Under the pieces are notes generated by a model. The model was given only the letters and a program-made list of their open reading frames with translations. It searched no databases and was not told the origin of the DNA. DNA of 64,000 nucleotides from Bacteroides sp. M10. Lineage in GTDB: Bacteria > Bacteroidota > Bacteroidia > Bacteroidales > Bacteroidaceae. Of the stretch, positions 18,055 to 26,408 are shown one piece after another (the first letter of the stretch is position 1; each line of letters begins with the position of its first letter). Both the position numbers and the translations under genes were made by a program. The DNA lies in the NCBI RefSeq assembly GCF_014334015.1, contig NZ_CP060488.1, forward strand, positions 4,608,501 to 4,672,500, in the 5' to 3' direction.

Positions 18055-18092
18055 AATGTGCCAATAACGGATTGGCACATTGAATAATTATT
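18055..18092. repeat. Intercistronic hairpin between adaptor and ATPase genes
   Basis: AATGTGCCAAT (18055-18065) and ATTGGCACATT (18071-18081) form 11-bp perfect arms around a 5-nt loop. The right side continues into a 19-nt segment (18074-18092) also present at 17279-17297. The right end covers the adaptor gene's stop codon region. Confidence 0.75.
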
Positions 18093-19308
18093 TTTTCTTC
18101 TTACTTCCCGGAGGGCCAGGCATGAACGGACTTCTTTCTCCGCCACTTTCCTGATTTCCTTCAGCAGCCACATTTTCACCGGGCATTGCTCCTATGGTAG
18201 CTTCGGTCACTACTTTTGTTCCTTCGGAAATGCCACTGATAATTTCTGTAGATATACCGTTGCTGATTCCTACTTCTACCGGATGAGCGGTGAATGTGGT
18301 TCCTTCACGAGTCCAGAGTTTATGTTCGCCTTCGCAATCTTTTACGATGTCATTATTACCGATTAACGGTTTTTCAGGTGTGAATCGCAGTGCTTTGTTC
18401 GGGACAGACAACACATCCTTTTTATCAAGAATATAGATCGTGACATTAGCTGTCAAACGAGGTTTCAGTTTCAGATCAGGGTTGGGAGCAGAGATTACAA
18501 CTTCATAAGTAACTACTGTAGTGGTGGTGCTTGTACTGCTCGTACTGCTTGCATCTCCCAGACGAATCTGTGTAACTACGCCTTCGAATACATCATTCGG
18601 ATAAGCATCTACCGTGAAGCTGGCACGCTGGCCTTCTACTACACCGCCTATATCAGCTTCATCCACATCGGCTACTACCTGCATCTGTGTCAGGTCGGCA
18701 GCAATGGTGAACAGTGTCGGAGTTTCGAATCCGGAAGCAACGGTTTGTCCTGCTTCCACATCACGGCTGATGACTACTCCGTCAATCGGTGAGGTGATAG
18801 TAGCATAAGCCAGGTTACGTTCCGCTTTTGCGAGTGATGCCTTACTACTGTCATAGCTGCTTTTCGCTTTCTGATAGTTGTAGAGGGCCTGTTCGAAATC
18901 CGTATCACTAATCAGTGACTTTTCATGTAAGCCTTTGCTACGTTCATAATTCTTCTTCTGATATTCATATTCGGCTTTTGCACCATCGTACGTTGCCTGT
19001 TGTGATGCCAGTTCACTTTGCAATGTGGCACGGTCCATTTCGGCAATCAACTGTCCTTTGGTTACTACCGAGTTGTAATCTACGTAAATCTTGTCGATGA
19101 TACCGGAAACCTGTGTACCGACTTCTACTTCCGTCACCGGTTCGATGGTTCCGGTAGCAGTCACCGAATTTGAAATATCGCCTTTGCTCACGTTGGCAGT
19201 GGCGTAGGTGACTTTGTGCTTGGCCGGTGAACCTGCAAAGAACCAGATTCCTGCACCTGCTACCACAACGACTGCCACAGCGATTAAGATAATCTTTTTC
19301 GTTTTCAT
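18088..19308 (-). CDS. MacA/HlyD-type periplasmic adaptor of efflux pump
   Basis: Membrane-fusion protein linking the MacB-like transporter to the TolC-like channel. 406 residues: an N-terminal membrane anchor (~6-27), lipoyl/barrel-sandwich halves around VEVGTQVSGIIDKIYVDYNS and TITSPIDGVVISRDVEAGQ, a coiled-coil hairpin rich in Ala/Lys/Gln between them (~105-170), then beta-barrel and membrane-proximal domains. The C-terminal tail is low-complexity and ends in KKKK. Second gene of the operon, 19 bp after the outer-membrane factor. Confidence 0.93.
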   Translation of the reverse strand: MKTKKIILIAVAVVVVAGAGIWFFAGSPAKHKVTYATANVSKGDISNSVTATGTIEPVTEVEVGTQVSGIIDKIYVDYNSVVTKGQLIAEMDRATLQSELASQQATYDGAKAEYEYQKKNYERSKGLHEKSLISDTDFEQALYNYQKAKSSYDSSKASLAKAERNLAYATITSPIDGVVISRDVEAGQTVASGFETPTLFTIAADLTQMQVVADVDEADIGGVVEGQRASFTVDAYPNDVFEGVVTQIRLGDASSTSSTSTTTTVVTYEVVISAPNPDLKLKPRLTANVTIYILDKKDVLSVPNKALRFTPEKPLIGNNDIVKDCEGEHKLWTREGTTFTAHPVEVGISNGISTEIISGISEGTKVVTEATIGAMPGENVAAEGNQESGGERSPFMPGPPGSKKKK

Positions 19309-19327
19309 TCGTTTATTATGCTTTTAT

Positions 19328-20725
19328 TTAGATTGCTAATTGATCTCCCTGATAGAACTTCAGCAACTGCATATTCAGTATAGCCATATATTTGGCTTGA
19401 AGCTGTTCCTGCTGTGCTTGCAGCAAGTTGTTCTTTTCAGTAAGAAGTTCTATGGTATTCTTCATTCCCAGATTAAACTGTTCGCTAATCAACTCATAGC
19501 TGATTTGTGTACTCTTCAACTTCTCGTTTGCTGCTGCATAACGTTGCTGTGCACTGTTAGCATCCAGCCAGAGTCCTTCGATGGTTTTGTACAGAGCCTT
19601 TTGTTCGTCAAGCAAGGATAACATGCTCGTCTCGTATTGCAATTTTGCTTTTTGTACGGCACTTTTAGTTTGACGGTTATTGAAGATCGGCACACTGACA
19701 GACAATCCGATCGAATTGTTCCATCCGTTTTTCACTTGCTCTCCGAAAGTGAAGTCGCTGCCGCTGGTGTGGTTGGTTCCGATTCCTGCGCTAAGGCTGA
19801 TTGTGGGCAAATAACTTGATTTGGCAATACCGATACCCAGTTCGGAAGCCTCTACATTAAGTTTGCTAGCTTCAATCTCCGGGCGAAGACTCAATGCACT
19901 AATGTACACATCTTTTTTGGTAGGCAACGGAGCCAGTACATTTTCGTCGGACAGGGCAGGGAGGTAGATATTCATTTCATTCTCCCCATCCAGTTCGAGC
20001 AGTTGTTTCAGTTGTAATTTGTAATCTTCAAGAGTGGCTTGCGCTGTGACAAGTTGGTATCGGTCTGTGCTCACCTGTGCTTCCAGTTGGGCGAAGTCGC
20101 TTTTAGCAATACTTCCGGCGTTCAGAAGTTCCTGTCCGCGGTCACGCTGCGCAATAGAGACTTGCAGGGTACTTTCGTTTACTTTGACAGACTCGGCTGC
20201 ATAAAGAATCTGAATATACACTTGGGCGATAGACTCCTGAATGTTGTTTTCGGAAGTCGCTACGTCCAGTTCGGCTACCTGATTGTTCAACTTTTCCTGT
20301 TGGATGGTTTTCAGTCTTTTATTACCATTATATAGAGTCCACGACGCATTCAGTCCATAATTACCATTGTAGCTCGTTTTACTATTGCTACTGATAATTT
20401 CGCTGCCGCTTACCCGACTACTCGTCTCCTGATACGGACGATTCACCACCTGCTGGCTGGTAGAGAACGAAAGACTGGGAAACAAGGCAGCCTTAGCTGT
20501 CTTTACATCAATCTGCGTGCTGGCCGCAGTGATCCGGTTCTTGCGAATCGTGATGTTCTGCTCTTTTGCGTAGTCGATGCATGACTGCAAATCCCATTGA
20601 GCCGGAATTTTCGTTTCTTTCAGCGTATCGACTTGCAGCGGAGAAACTTGGGCAGATATGCCGGACAGCATACCTGCTCCAAGAAATGTCATCACTGTCA
20701 ATCTTCTTACATTTATCATATTCAT
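19328..20725 (-). CDS. TolC-family outer-membrane efflux channel
   Basis: Outer-membrane factor of the pump, 465 residues. The signal peptide ends around SGISAQ; two repeated halves rich in long helices with heptad-like Ala/Gln/Leu patterns follow, each containing an SLRPEIEA- or AQRDRGQELL-type segment typical of OEP repeats. It is the first gene of the minus-strand operon (tolC-like, adaptor, ATPase, permease, kinase, regulator). A promoter is predicted ~16 nt upstream. An alternative start is the ATG at 20719. Confidence 0.92.
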   Translation of the reverse strand: MNMINVRRLTVMTFLGAGMLSGISAQVSPLQVDTLKETKIPAQWDLQSCIDYAKEQNITIRKNRITAASTQIDVKTAKAALFPSLSFSTSQQVVNRPYQETSSRVSGSEIISSNSKTSYNGNYGLNASWTLYNGNKRLKTIQQEKLNNQVAELDVATSENNIQESIAQVYIQILYAAESVKVNESTLQVSIAQRDRGQELLNAGSIAKSDFAQLEAQVSTDRYQLVTAQATLEDYKLQLKQLLELDGENEMNIYLPALSDENVLAPLPTKKDVYISALSLRPEIEASKLNVEASELGIGIAKSSYLPTISLSAGIGTNHTSGSDFTFGEQVKNGWNNSIGLSVSVPIFNNRQTKSAVQKAKLQYETSMLSLLDEQKALYKTIEGLWLDANSAQQRYAAANEKLKSTQISYELISEQFNLGMKNTIELLTEKNNLLQAQQEQLQAKYMAILNMQLLKFYQGDQLAI

Positions 20726-20747
20726 ACTTCTATTGATTTACTGTTAG

Positions 20748-20779
20748 CGAAGGTACGTACATATTATATATGCCGCAAA
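20748..20779 (-). promoter_or_regulatory. Promoter of efflux/two-component operon
   Basis: TTTG at 20779-20776, a 20-nt spacer and TACCTTCG at 20755-20748, one mismatch from TAnnTTTG. The expected transcription start near 20742 gives a short leader to the ATG at 20725. Confidence 0.45.
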
Positions 20780-20885
20780 AACGATAGACGGATGACGTAA
20801 TTTCGCCGTTAAATGTTTTTTTTCTGTCGATAGGCAGGTTTTTGAAGAAAAACACAACAAATCGCGCAACTTTTTCGACTAGTTG

Positions 20886-20915
20886 TTTGTTTTAATTATA
20901 AAAAATGTATATTTG
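20886..20915 (+). promoter_or_regulatory. Promoter of the cytochrome bd operon
   Basis: TTTG at 20886-20889, an 18-nt spacer and TATATTTG at 20908-20915. Transcription would start near 20922, about 22 nt before the DUF4492 start codon. Confidence 0.55.
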
Positions 20916-20943
20916 TACTCATTACAAATTATAACGTCAACAT

Positions 20944-21180
20944 ATGAAGAATACACTGCTTACGATCTGGAACTTCTATTTGGAGGGCTTCCGTAGTATG
21001 ACCTTGGGGCGTACCCTGTGGGTTATCATTCTGCTGAAATTATTCGTTATGTTCTTCATCCTCAAAATGTTCTTTTTCCCTGATTTCCTCCGTGACCATC
21101 CTACGGATGACGACAAGGGAACATACGTGGGAAACGAACTGATAGAACGTGCCATCCCCGGTAAATCTACTGATTTTTAA
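20944..21180 (+). CDS. DUF4492 small membrane protein upstream of cydAB
   Basis: A 78-residue protein with one strongly hydrophobic span (~26-47, LWVIILLKLFVMFFILKMFF) preceded by a short amphipathic segment. The soluble tail reads DHPTDDDKGTYVGNELIERA. It matches the DUF4492 family, which is encoded just ahead of cydA in Bacteroidetes and some epsilonproteobacteria. It lies 20 bp before cydA in the same operon. A role as an accessory subunit or assembly factor of the bd oxidase (compare CydX) is inference. Confidence 0.88.
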   Translation: MKNTLLTIWNFYLEGFRSMTLGRTLWVIILLKLFVMFFILKMFFFPDFLRDHPTDDDKGTYVGNELIERAIPGKSTDF

Positions 21181-21200
21181 CTCTTAAACTACATAAGATT

Positions 21201-22748
21201 ATGATTGAAAGTATTGACACCTCGCTGATCGATTGGTCAAGAGCCCAATTTGCGATGACAGCCATGTACCACTGGATTTTTGTTCCTCTCACACTCGGAC
21301 TGGCAGTGGTGATGGGAATCATGGAGACGCTGTATTATAAAACAGGCAATGAATTTTGGAAAAAGACTGCCCAGTTTTGGATGAAACTCTTCGGTATAAA
21401 CTTTGCCATTGGTGTGGCAACCGGTTTGATTCTGGAGTTTGAGTTCGGCACGAACTGGAGCAATTATTCGTGGTTTGTAGGAGATATCTTCGGTGCTCCG
21501 TTGGCTATTGAAGGAATTTTGGCATTCTTTATGGAAGCCACATTTATCGCCGTCATGTTCTTTGGGTGGGACAAGGTAAGTAAGCGTTTCCATTTGACTT
21601 CTACCTGGCTCACAGGCTTGGGAGCTACGATTTCTGCCTGGTGGATTCTTGTTGCCAACGCATGGATGCAGCATCCGGTAGGCATGGAATTCAATCCTGA
21701 TACGGTTCGTAATGAGATGGTAGATTTCTGGGCAGTGGCTACGTCGCCTGTAGCGGTCAATAAATTCTTCCATACGGTATTGTCCGGTTGGGTGCTGGGT
21801 GCTATTTTTGTAGTCGGCATTAGTTGTTGGTATCTGCTGAAGAAACGTAATCGTGAGTTTGCGCTTGCCAGCATCAAGATTGGGGCGATTTTCGGATTAG
21901 TAGCATCGTTGCTTTCTGTTTGGACAGGTGATGGTTCCGGTTATCAGATTGCCCAGACGCAGCCGATGAAACTGGCTGCTGTGGAAGGTCTGTATGAAGG
22001 CGGCACTAATGTAGGTCTGGTTGGAATAGGAGTGTTGAACCCGGAAAAGAAGACTTACAACGATGGAAAAGATCCTTTCCTCTTCCGTTTTGAAATCCCC
22101 AGCATGCTTTCTTTCCTTGCAGAACGTAATGTAGACGGCTACGTTCCTGGTATTACAAATATCATCGAGGGTGGTTATCAACAGAAAGACGGATCGACAG
22201 CTCTTTCTGCTGCCGAGAAGATAGAACGTGGAAAAACGGCTATCGGTGCATTGGCTGCCTATCGTGCAGCAAAGAGTGCAGGACATGAGGAAGATGCTCA
22301 AATTGCATATAAAGTATTACAGGAAAATATTCCATATTTCGGTTACGGATATATCAAAGATGTGAACCAACTGGTTCCGAATGTTCCTCTGAACTTTTAT
22401 GCGTTCCGTGTAATGGTAATCTTGGGCGGATACTTCATCCTGTTCTTTATTGTCGTTCTCTTCTTTATCTATAAGAAAGATTTAAGCCAGATGCGTTGGA
22501 TGCACTGGATTGCTCTGCTGACAATTCCTTTGGGATACATCGCCGGACAAGCCGGATGGGTGGTTGCCGAATGTGGGCGTCAACCGTGGGCTATCCGTGA
22601 TATGCTGCCGACAATGGCTGCCATCTCCAAACTGGATGTAAGCTCTGTACAAACGACTTTCTTTATCTTCCTGCTCCTGTTTACAGTGATGCTGATTGCA
22701 GGTGTCGGAATTATGGTAAAGGCTATCAAAAAAGGACCGGAGAATTGA
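21201..22748 (+). CDS. cydA: Cytochrome bd ubiquinol oxidase subunit I
   Basis: Catalytic subunit of the high-affinity terminal oxidase that reduces O2 to water with quinol electrons; it lets Bacteroides respire nanomolar oxygen. 515 residues, about nine TM helices. Haem-binding His24 is in AMYHWIFVPLT. The conserved blocks EFEFGTNW, EGILAFFMEA and ECGRQPWAIRDM are all present. The periplasmic Q-loop is interrupted by a Gly/Lys-rich segment (EGGTNVG to LSFLAERN). Encoded between DUF4492 and cydB; no cydCD is seen nearby. Confidence 0.97.
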   Translation: MIESIDTSLIDWSRAQFAMTAMYHWIFVPLTLGLAVVMGIMETLYYKTGNEFWKKTAQFWMKLFGINFAIGVATGLILEFEFGTNWSNYSWFVGDIFGAPLAIEGILAFFMEATFIAVMFFGWDKVSKRFHLTSTWLTGLGATISAWWILVANAWMQHPVGMEFNPDTVRNEMVDFWAVATSPVAVNKFFHTVLSGWVLGAIFVVGISCWYLLKKRNREFALASIKIGAIFGLVASLLSVWTGDGSGYQIAQTQPMKLAAVEGLYEGGTNVGLVGIGVLNPEKKTYNDGKDPFLFRFEIPSMLSFLAERNVDGYVPGITNIIEGGYQQKDGSTALSAAEKIERGKTAIGALAAYRAAKSAGHEEDAQIAYKVLQENIPYFGYGYIKDVNQLVPNVPLNFYAFRVMVILGGYFILFFIVVLFFIYKKDLSQMRWMHWIALLTIPLGYIAGQAGWVVAECGRQPWAIRDMLPTMAAISKLDVSSVQTTFFIFLLLFTVMLIAGVGIMVKAIKKGPEN

Positions 22749-22786
22749 TAATTACCTATTACTCATTACTTAATTATTTTAGCTAT

Positions 22787-23929
22787 ATGTATATATTTTT
22801 GCAACAATATTGGTGGCTTGTCGTTTCCTTGTTAGGGGCCATACTCGTGTTCTTATTGTTTGTACAAGGAGGTAATTCTTTGTTGTTCTGCTTGGGTAAA
22901 ACCGAAGAACATCGTAAGATGATGGTGAATTCTACCGGACGTAAGTGGGAGTTTACGTTTACTACATTGGTTACATTTGGAGGAGCTTTTTTCGCTTCTT
23001 TCCCCTTGTTTTACAGTACCAGTTTCGGCGGTGCGTATTGGCTTTGGATGATTATACTTTTCAGTTTTGTATTGCAGGCTGTCAGTTATGAGTTTCAGAG
23101 TAAAGCCGGAAATCTGTTAGGTAAAAAGACATACCGGACTTTTTTGGTGATTAATGGAGTGGTAGGTCCTGTGTTACTTGGTGGGGCAGTGGCTACTTTC
23201 TTTACCGGTTCTGATTTCTATATTAATAAGGCCAATATGACAGATACCATTATGCCGGTAATCAGTCATTGGGGAAATGGCTGGCACGGATTGGATGCGC
23301 TGACCAACATTTGGAATGTAATTCTTGGATTGGCTGTATTCTTCCTTGCCCGTGTGTTGGGATCTCTCTATTTCATTAATAATATTGATGATAAAGAGTT
23401 GACCGATAAATGTCGTCGTGCAGTACGCAATAATACAGTTTTGTTCCTTGTATTCTTTTTGGCATTTGTCATTCGTACATTGGTATCTGATGGCTTTGCC
23501 GTTAATCCGGATACACAGGAAATTTATATGCAGTCCTATAAGTATCTCACTAACTTTATCGAAATGCCGGTAGTGCTGGCTTTATTCCTGATTGGTGTGG
23601 TACTGGTTCTTTTCGGCATTGGAAAGACATTGCTTAAAAAGACGTTTGATAAAGGAATCTGGTTTACGGGGATCGGTACAGTACTGACTGTTTTATCTTT
23701 ATTGTTGGTAGCAGGGTACAACAATACCGCTTATTATCCGTCATATACAGACCTGCAAAGCTCATTAACTTTAGCCAATAGCTGTTCCAGCGAATTTACA
23801 CTAAAGACAATGGCTTATGTCTCTATTCTTGTTCCATTCGTAATTGCATATATTTTCTATGCTTGGCGTAGTATCGATCGTCACAAAATTACCGAGAAAG
23901 AAATGGATGAAGGAGGACACTCATATTGA
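22787..23929 (+). CDS. cydB: Cytochrome bd ubiquinol oxidase subunit II
   Basis: Structural partner of CydA, 380 residues from the ATG at 22787 (MYIFLQQYWW). The frame is open back to 22745, overlapping cydA, but that extension lacks the family N-terminus. About eight TM helices; conserved segments include LFVQGGNSLLF near the start, EFTFTTLVTFGGAFFASFP, and a C-terminal SCSSEFTLKTMAYVS. It is followed by a strong bidirectional terminator. Confidence 0.95.
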   Translation: MYIFLQQYWWLVVSLLGAILVFLLFVQGGNSLLFCLGKTEEHRKMMVNSTGRKWEFTFTTLVTFGGAFFASFPLFYSTSFGGAYWLWMIILFSFVLQAVSYEFQSKAGNLLGKKTYRTFLVINGVVGPVLLGGAVATFFTGSDFYINKANMTDTIMPVISHWGNGWHGLDALTNIWNVILGLAVFFLARVLGSLYFINNIDDKELTDKCRRAVRNNTVLFLVFFLAFVIRTLVSDGFAVNPDTQEIYMQSYKYLTNFIEMPVVLALFLIGVVLVLFGIGKTLLKKTFDKGIWFTGIGTVLTVLSLLLVAGYNNTAYYPSYTDLQSSLTLANSCSSEFTLKTMAYVSILVPFVIAYIFYAWRSIDRHKITEKEMDEGGHSY

Positions 23930-23977
23930 TACTTTGTCCACATAGAATTTCGAATTGAGATTCTTGTAGGAACAAAT

Positions 23978-24036
23978 AAACTCCCCTTATTTAATTCTCT
24001 ATGTCATGGTAGAGAAGTTAAATGAGGGGAGTTTTT
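23978..24036. terminator. Bidirectional terminator after cydB
   Basis: A long near-perfect stem, AAACTCCCCTTATTTAATT... at 23978-24001 with its complement at 24010-24034, ending in TTTTT. It lies between the convergent cydB and hydroxyacid dehydrogenase genes and has A/T runs on both sides. Confidence 0.85.
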
Positions 24037-24075
24037 ATATATAAGCCTTTTCTATCTTTTCGGATAGATCGCTTT

Positions 24076-25032
24076 TTATTTATTGACTATATTCTCCGGT
24101 TTTCCGGCAATGTAAGCCTGAAGGTTACTGATTGCAATATTCATCAGACGTTCACGAGCCTCGATGGTTGCCCAGGCAATGTGCGGAGTGATGTAGCAGT
24201 TCTTCGCAGTTAGTAATGGATTGTCGGCACAAGGCGGTTCAGTAGAAAGCACGTCTACTCCGGCTGCATAAATCTTGCCACTGTTCAAAGCGTCTGCAAG
24301 GTCTTGTTCGTTGATAAGCGGGCCGCGACCGGTGTTGATTAAAATAGCTGTCGGCTTCATCATACCCAGACGGCGTGCATTTACCATTTCGCGTGTCTCC
24401 GGAGTAAGCGGGCAGTGCAAACTGATAATATCACATTCGCTGAACAACTGATCTAAATCCATCTTCTTGATTTCCGGTGGCAACTGGAAGTGAGATTTTG
24501 AAGTCAATGCATACACTTGCATACCGAAACCGATAGCAACGCGCGCTGTGGTATATCCGGTATTTCCCAGTCCTACCAGACCGATTTTCTTTTCCCGCAG
24601 TTCCATCAACGGAGTATCCCAAAAACAGAAATCCTTGTTGTTAGCCCAACGACCTTTATGCACTTCTTCAGAGTGGTGTTGCACTTGTTGAGTGATGTTC
24701 AGGATATGCGCAAATACCATTTGAGCAACGGAAGCGGTGCTGTATGAAGGAATATTAGTAACGACGATTCCCCGTTCTTTTGCGGCAGCTGTGTCTACCA
24801 CATTGTATCCGGTAGCCAACACACCGATATATTTCAGTTCGGGCAGTGCAGCCATGTGGTCTGCATTGATGATTACCTTGTTAGTCAGAATTGCTTCTGC
24901 ACCGGCTGCACGTTCTAATACCTCTTCCGGAGCTGTACGATCATAAATTGTACATTCTCCAAGCACCTTCATACCTTCCCAGGATAAATCTCCGGGATTG
25001 GCGGCATAGCCGTCTAAAACTACAATCTTCAT
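24076..25032 (-). CDS. D-2-hydroxyacid dehydrogenase (glycerate/hydroxypyruvate reductase-like)
   Basis: NAD-dependent oxidoreductase of the D-isomer 2-hydroxyacid family, 318 residues. Coenzyme-binding GLVGLGNTGYTTA (~147-159), catalytic Arg in INTGRGPLINE, and the His-containing TPHIAWAT near the C-terminus. It resembles glycerate dehydrogenases more than D-lactate or phosphoglycerate dehydrogenase, as there is no C-terminal ACT domain. Substrate is uncertain. Located 97 bp downstream of rarA on the same strand. Confidence 0.88.
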   Translation of the reverse strand: MKIVVLDGYAANPGDLSWEGMKVLGECTIYDRTAPEEVLERAAGAEAILTNKVIINADHMAALPELKYIGVLATGYNVVDTAAAKERGIVVTNIPSYSTASVAQMVFAHILNITQQVQHHSEEVHKGRWANNKDFCFWDTPLMELREKKIGLVGLGNTGYTTARVAIGFGMQVYALTSKSHFQLPPEIKKMDLDQLFSECDIISLHCPLTPETREMVNARRLGMMKPTAILINTGRGPLINEQDLADALNSGKIYAAGVDVLSTEPPCADNPLLTAKNCYITPHIAWATIEARERLMNIAISNLQAYIAGKPENIVNK

Positions 25033-25129
25033 TTCAATTTCAATATTATTAATATGTTATAATGTTTCCTACTGCTTTATTGTGCTTTTAGCTTCTCTTA
25101 CAGAAGGGAGTGACTTATTTTACGAACAC

Positions 25130-26401
25130 TTATTTCTTAAATTTGTCTCCCCACAACTGTATCATTCGCTCGGCATGTTTCTGTTCTGCCGGATTGTTTT
25201 GCGGTTGCCATATCCGTTTGTCTTTCAGCTCGTCCGGAAGAAATTGCTGTTTGACAAAGTTACCTTCATAACTGTGCGCATATTTATATTCCTGTCCGTA
25301 TCCCAACTGTTTCATCAGTTTGGTTGGAGCATTGCGCAGATGCAAGGGGACAGGCAGATTACCGGTTGACCGGACTAGCTCTAATGCATCGTTAATTGCA
25401 CTGTATGCCGAATTGCTTTTAGGACTGGTAGCTAGATATATCGTCGCTTCGGCCAAAGGAATCCGTCCTTCGGGCCAACCGATCTTCATCAATGTATCAA
25501 AGCATGCATTGGCGATAAGCAACGCATTCGGGTTGGCAAGTCCGATATCTTCGGAAGCCGAGATTACAAGCCGACGGGCAATGAAGGCAGGATCTTCGCC
25601 TCCTTCCACCATACGGGCAAGCCAGTAGATCGCTCCGTCAGGATCGCTGCCGCGGATAGACTTGATGAAAGCCGAGATAATGTCATAATGCATCTCTCCA
25701 TCCTTATCATAAGCCAGTGGATTCTGTTGCAAGCGTTCGGTCACCATTTCATCGGTGATGACAACTGTTTCCTCCGTCTCCGATTGCACAACAAGTTCCA
25801 ATATATTAAGCAGTTTGCGGGCATCTCCACCGGAGAAGCGCAGCATAGCTGTTGTTTCTTTCAATTCAATTTTTCGTTCCTTCAGTATGGCATCCGTAGT
25901 GATGGCACGTTGCAGAAGTTCCAGCAAATCTTCTTTTTCCAAAGATTTGAGTACATAAAGCTGGCAACGGGATAGGAGAGGGCGGATGACTTCGAACGAC
26001 GGGTTTTCCGTTGTTGCACCAATCAGCGTGACTGTTCCGTTCTCTACAGCTCCCAACAGTGAATCCTGCTGTGACTTGCTGAACCGATGGATTTCATCGA
26101 TAAACAGAATTGGGCTGGACTGCGAAAAGAAACGGTTGCTCTTGGCACGGTCTATCACTTCGCGTACATCCTTCACACCAGAGGTCACAGCACTCAAAGT
26201 ATAGAAAGGCGTTTCCAGTTTGTTGGCGATGATCTGTGCAAGAGTTGTTTTACCTACTCCGGGAGGTCCCCAGAGAATAAAAGAAGAGATGCGTCCTGCG
26301 TCAATCATCTTCCGCAAGATGGCTCCCGGTCCAACTAAATGTTTCTGACCGATATATTCATCCAAAGTTTTTGGTCGTAACCGTTCTGCTAAAGGTTGCA
26401 T
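25130..26401 (-). CDS. rarA: Replication-associated recombination protein A (AAA+ ATPase)
   Basis: MgsA/RarA/WRNIP1-type clamp-loader-like ATPase acting at stalled replication forks. 423 residues. Walker A GPPGVGKTT (45-53), Walker B IDEIHRF (101-107), sensor 1 GATTENPSFEV, then helical tetramerisation domains with AINDALE and PLHLRNAPT. It starts 8 bp downstream of the DUF5686 gene and so is likely cotranscribed with it. Confidence 0.95.
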   Translation of the reverse strand: MQPLAERLRPKTLDEYIGQKHLVGPGAILRKMIDAGRISSFILWGPPGVGKTTLAQIIANKLETPFYTLSAVTSGVKDVREVIDRAKSNRFFSQSSPILFIDEIHRFSKSQQDSLLGAVENGTVTLIGATTENPSFEVIRPLLSRCQLYVLKSLEKEDLLELLQRAITTDAILKERKIELKETTAMLRFSGGDARKLLNILELVVQSETEETVVITDEMVTERLQQNPLAYDKDGEMHYDIISAFIKSIRGSDPDGAIYWLARMVEGGEDPAFIARRLVISASEDIGLANPNALLIANACFDTLMKIGWPEGRIPLAEATIYLATSPKSNSAYSAINDALELVRSTGNLPVPLHLRNAPTKLMKQLGYGQEYKYAHSYEGNFVKQQFLPDELKDKRIWQPQNNPAEQKHAERMIQLWGDKFKK

Positions 26402-26408
26402 AATTTTT

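Noticed and set aside
15956..20725. Calling the pump a macrolide-resistance determinant
   Set aside because: MacAB-like architecture does not define substrate. Members of this family export many compounds.
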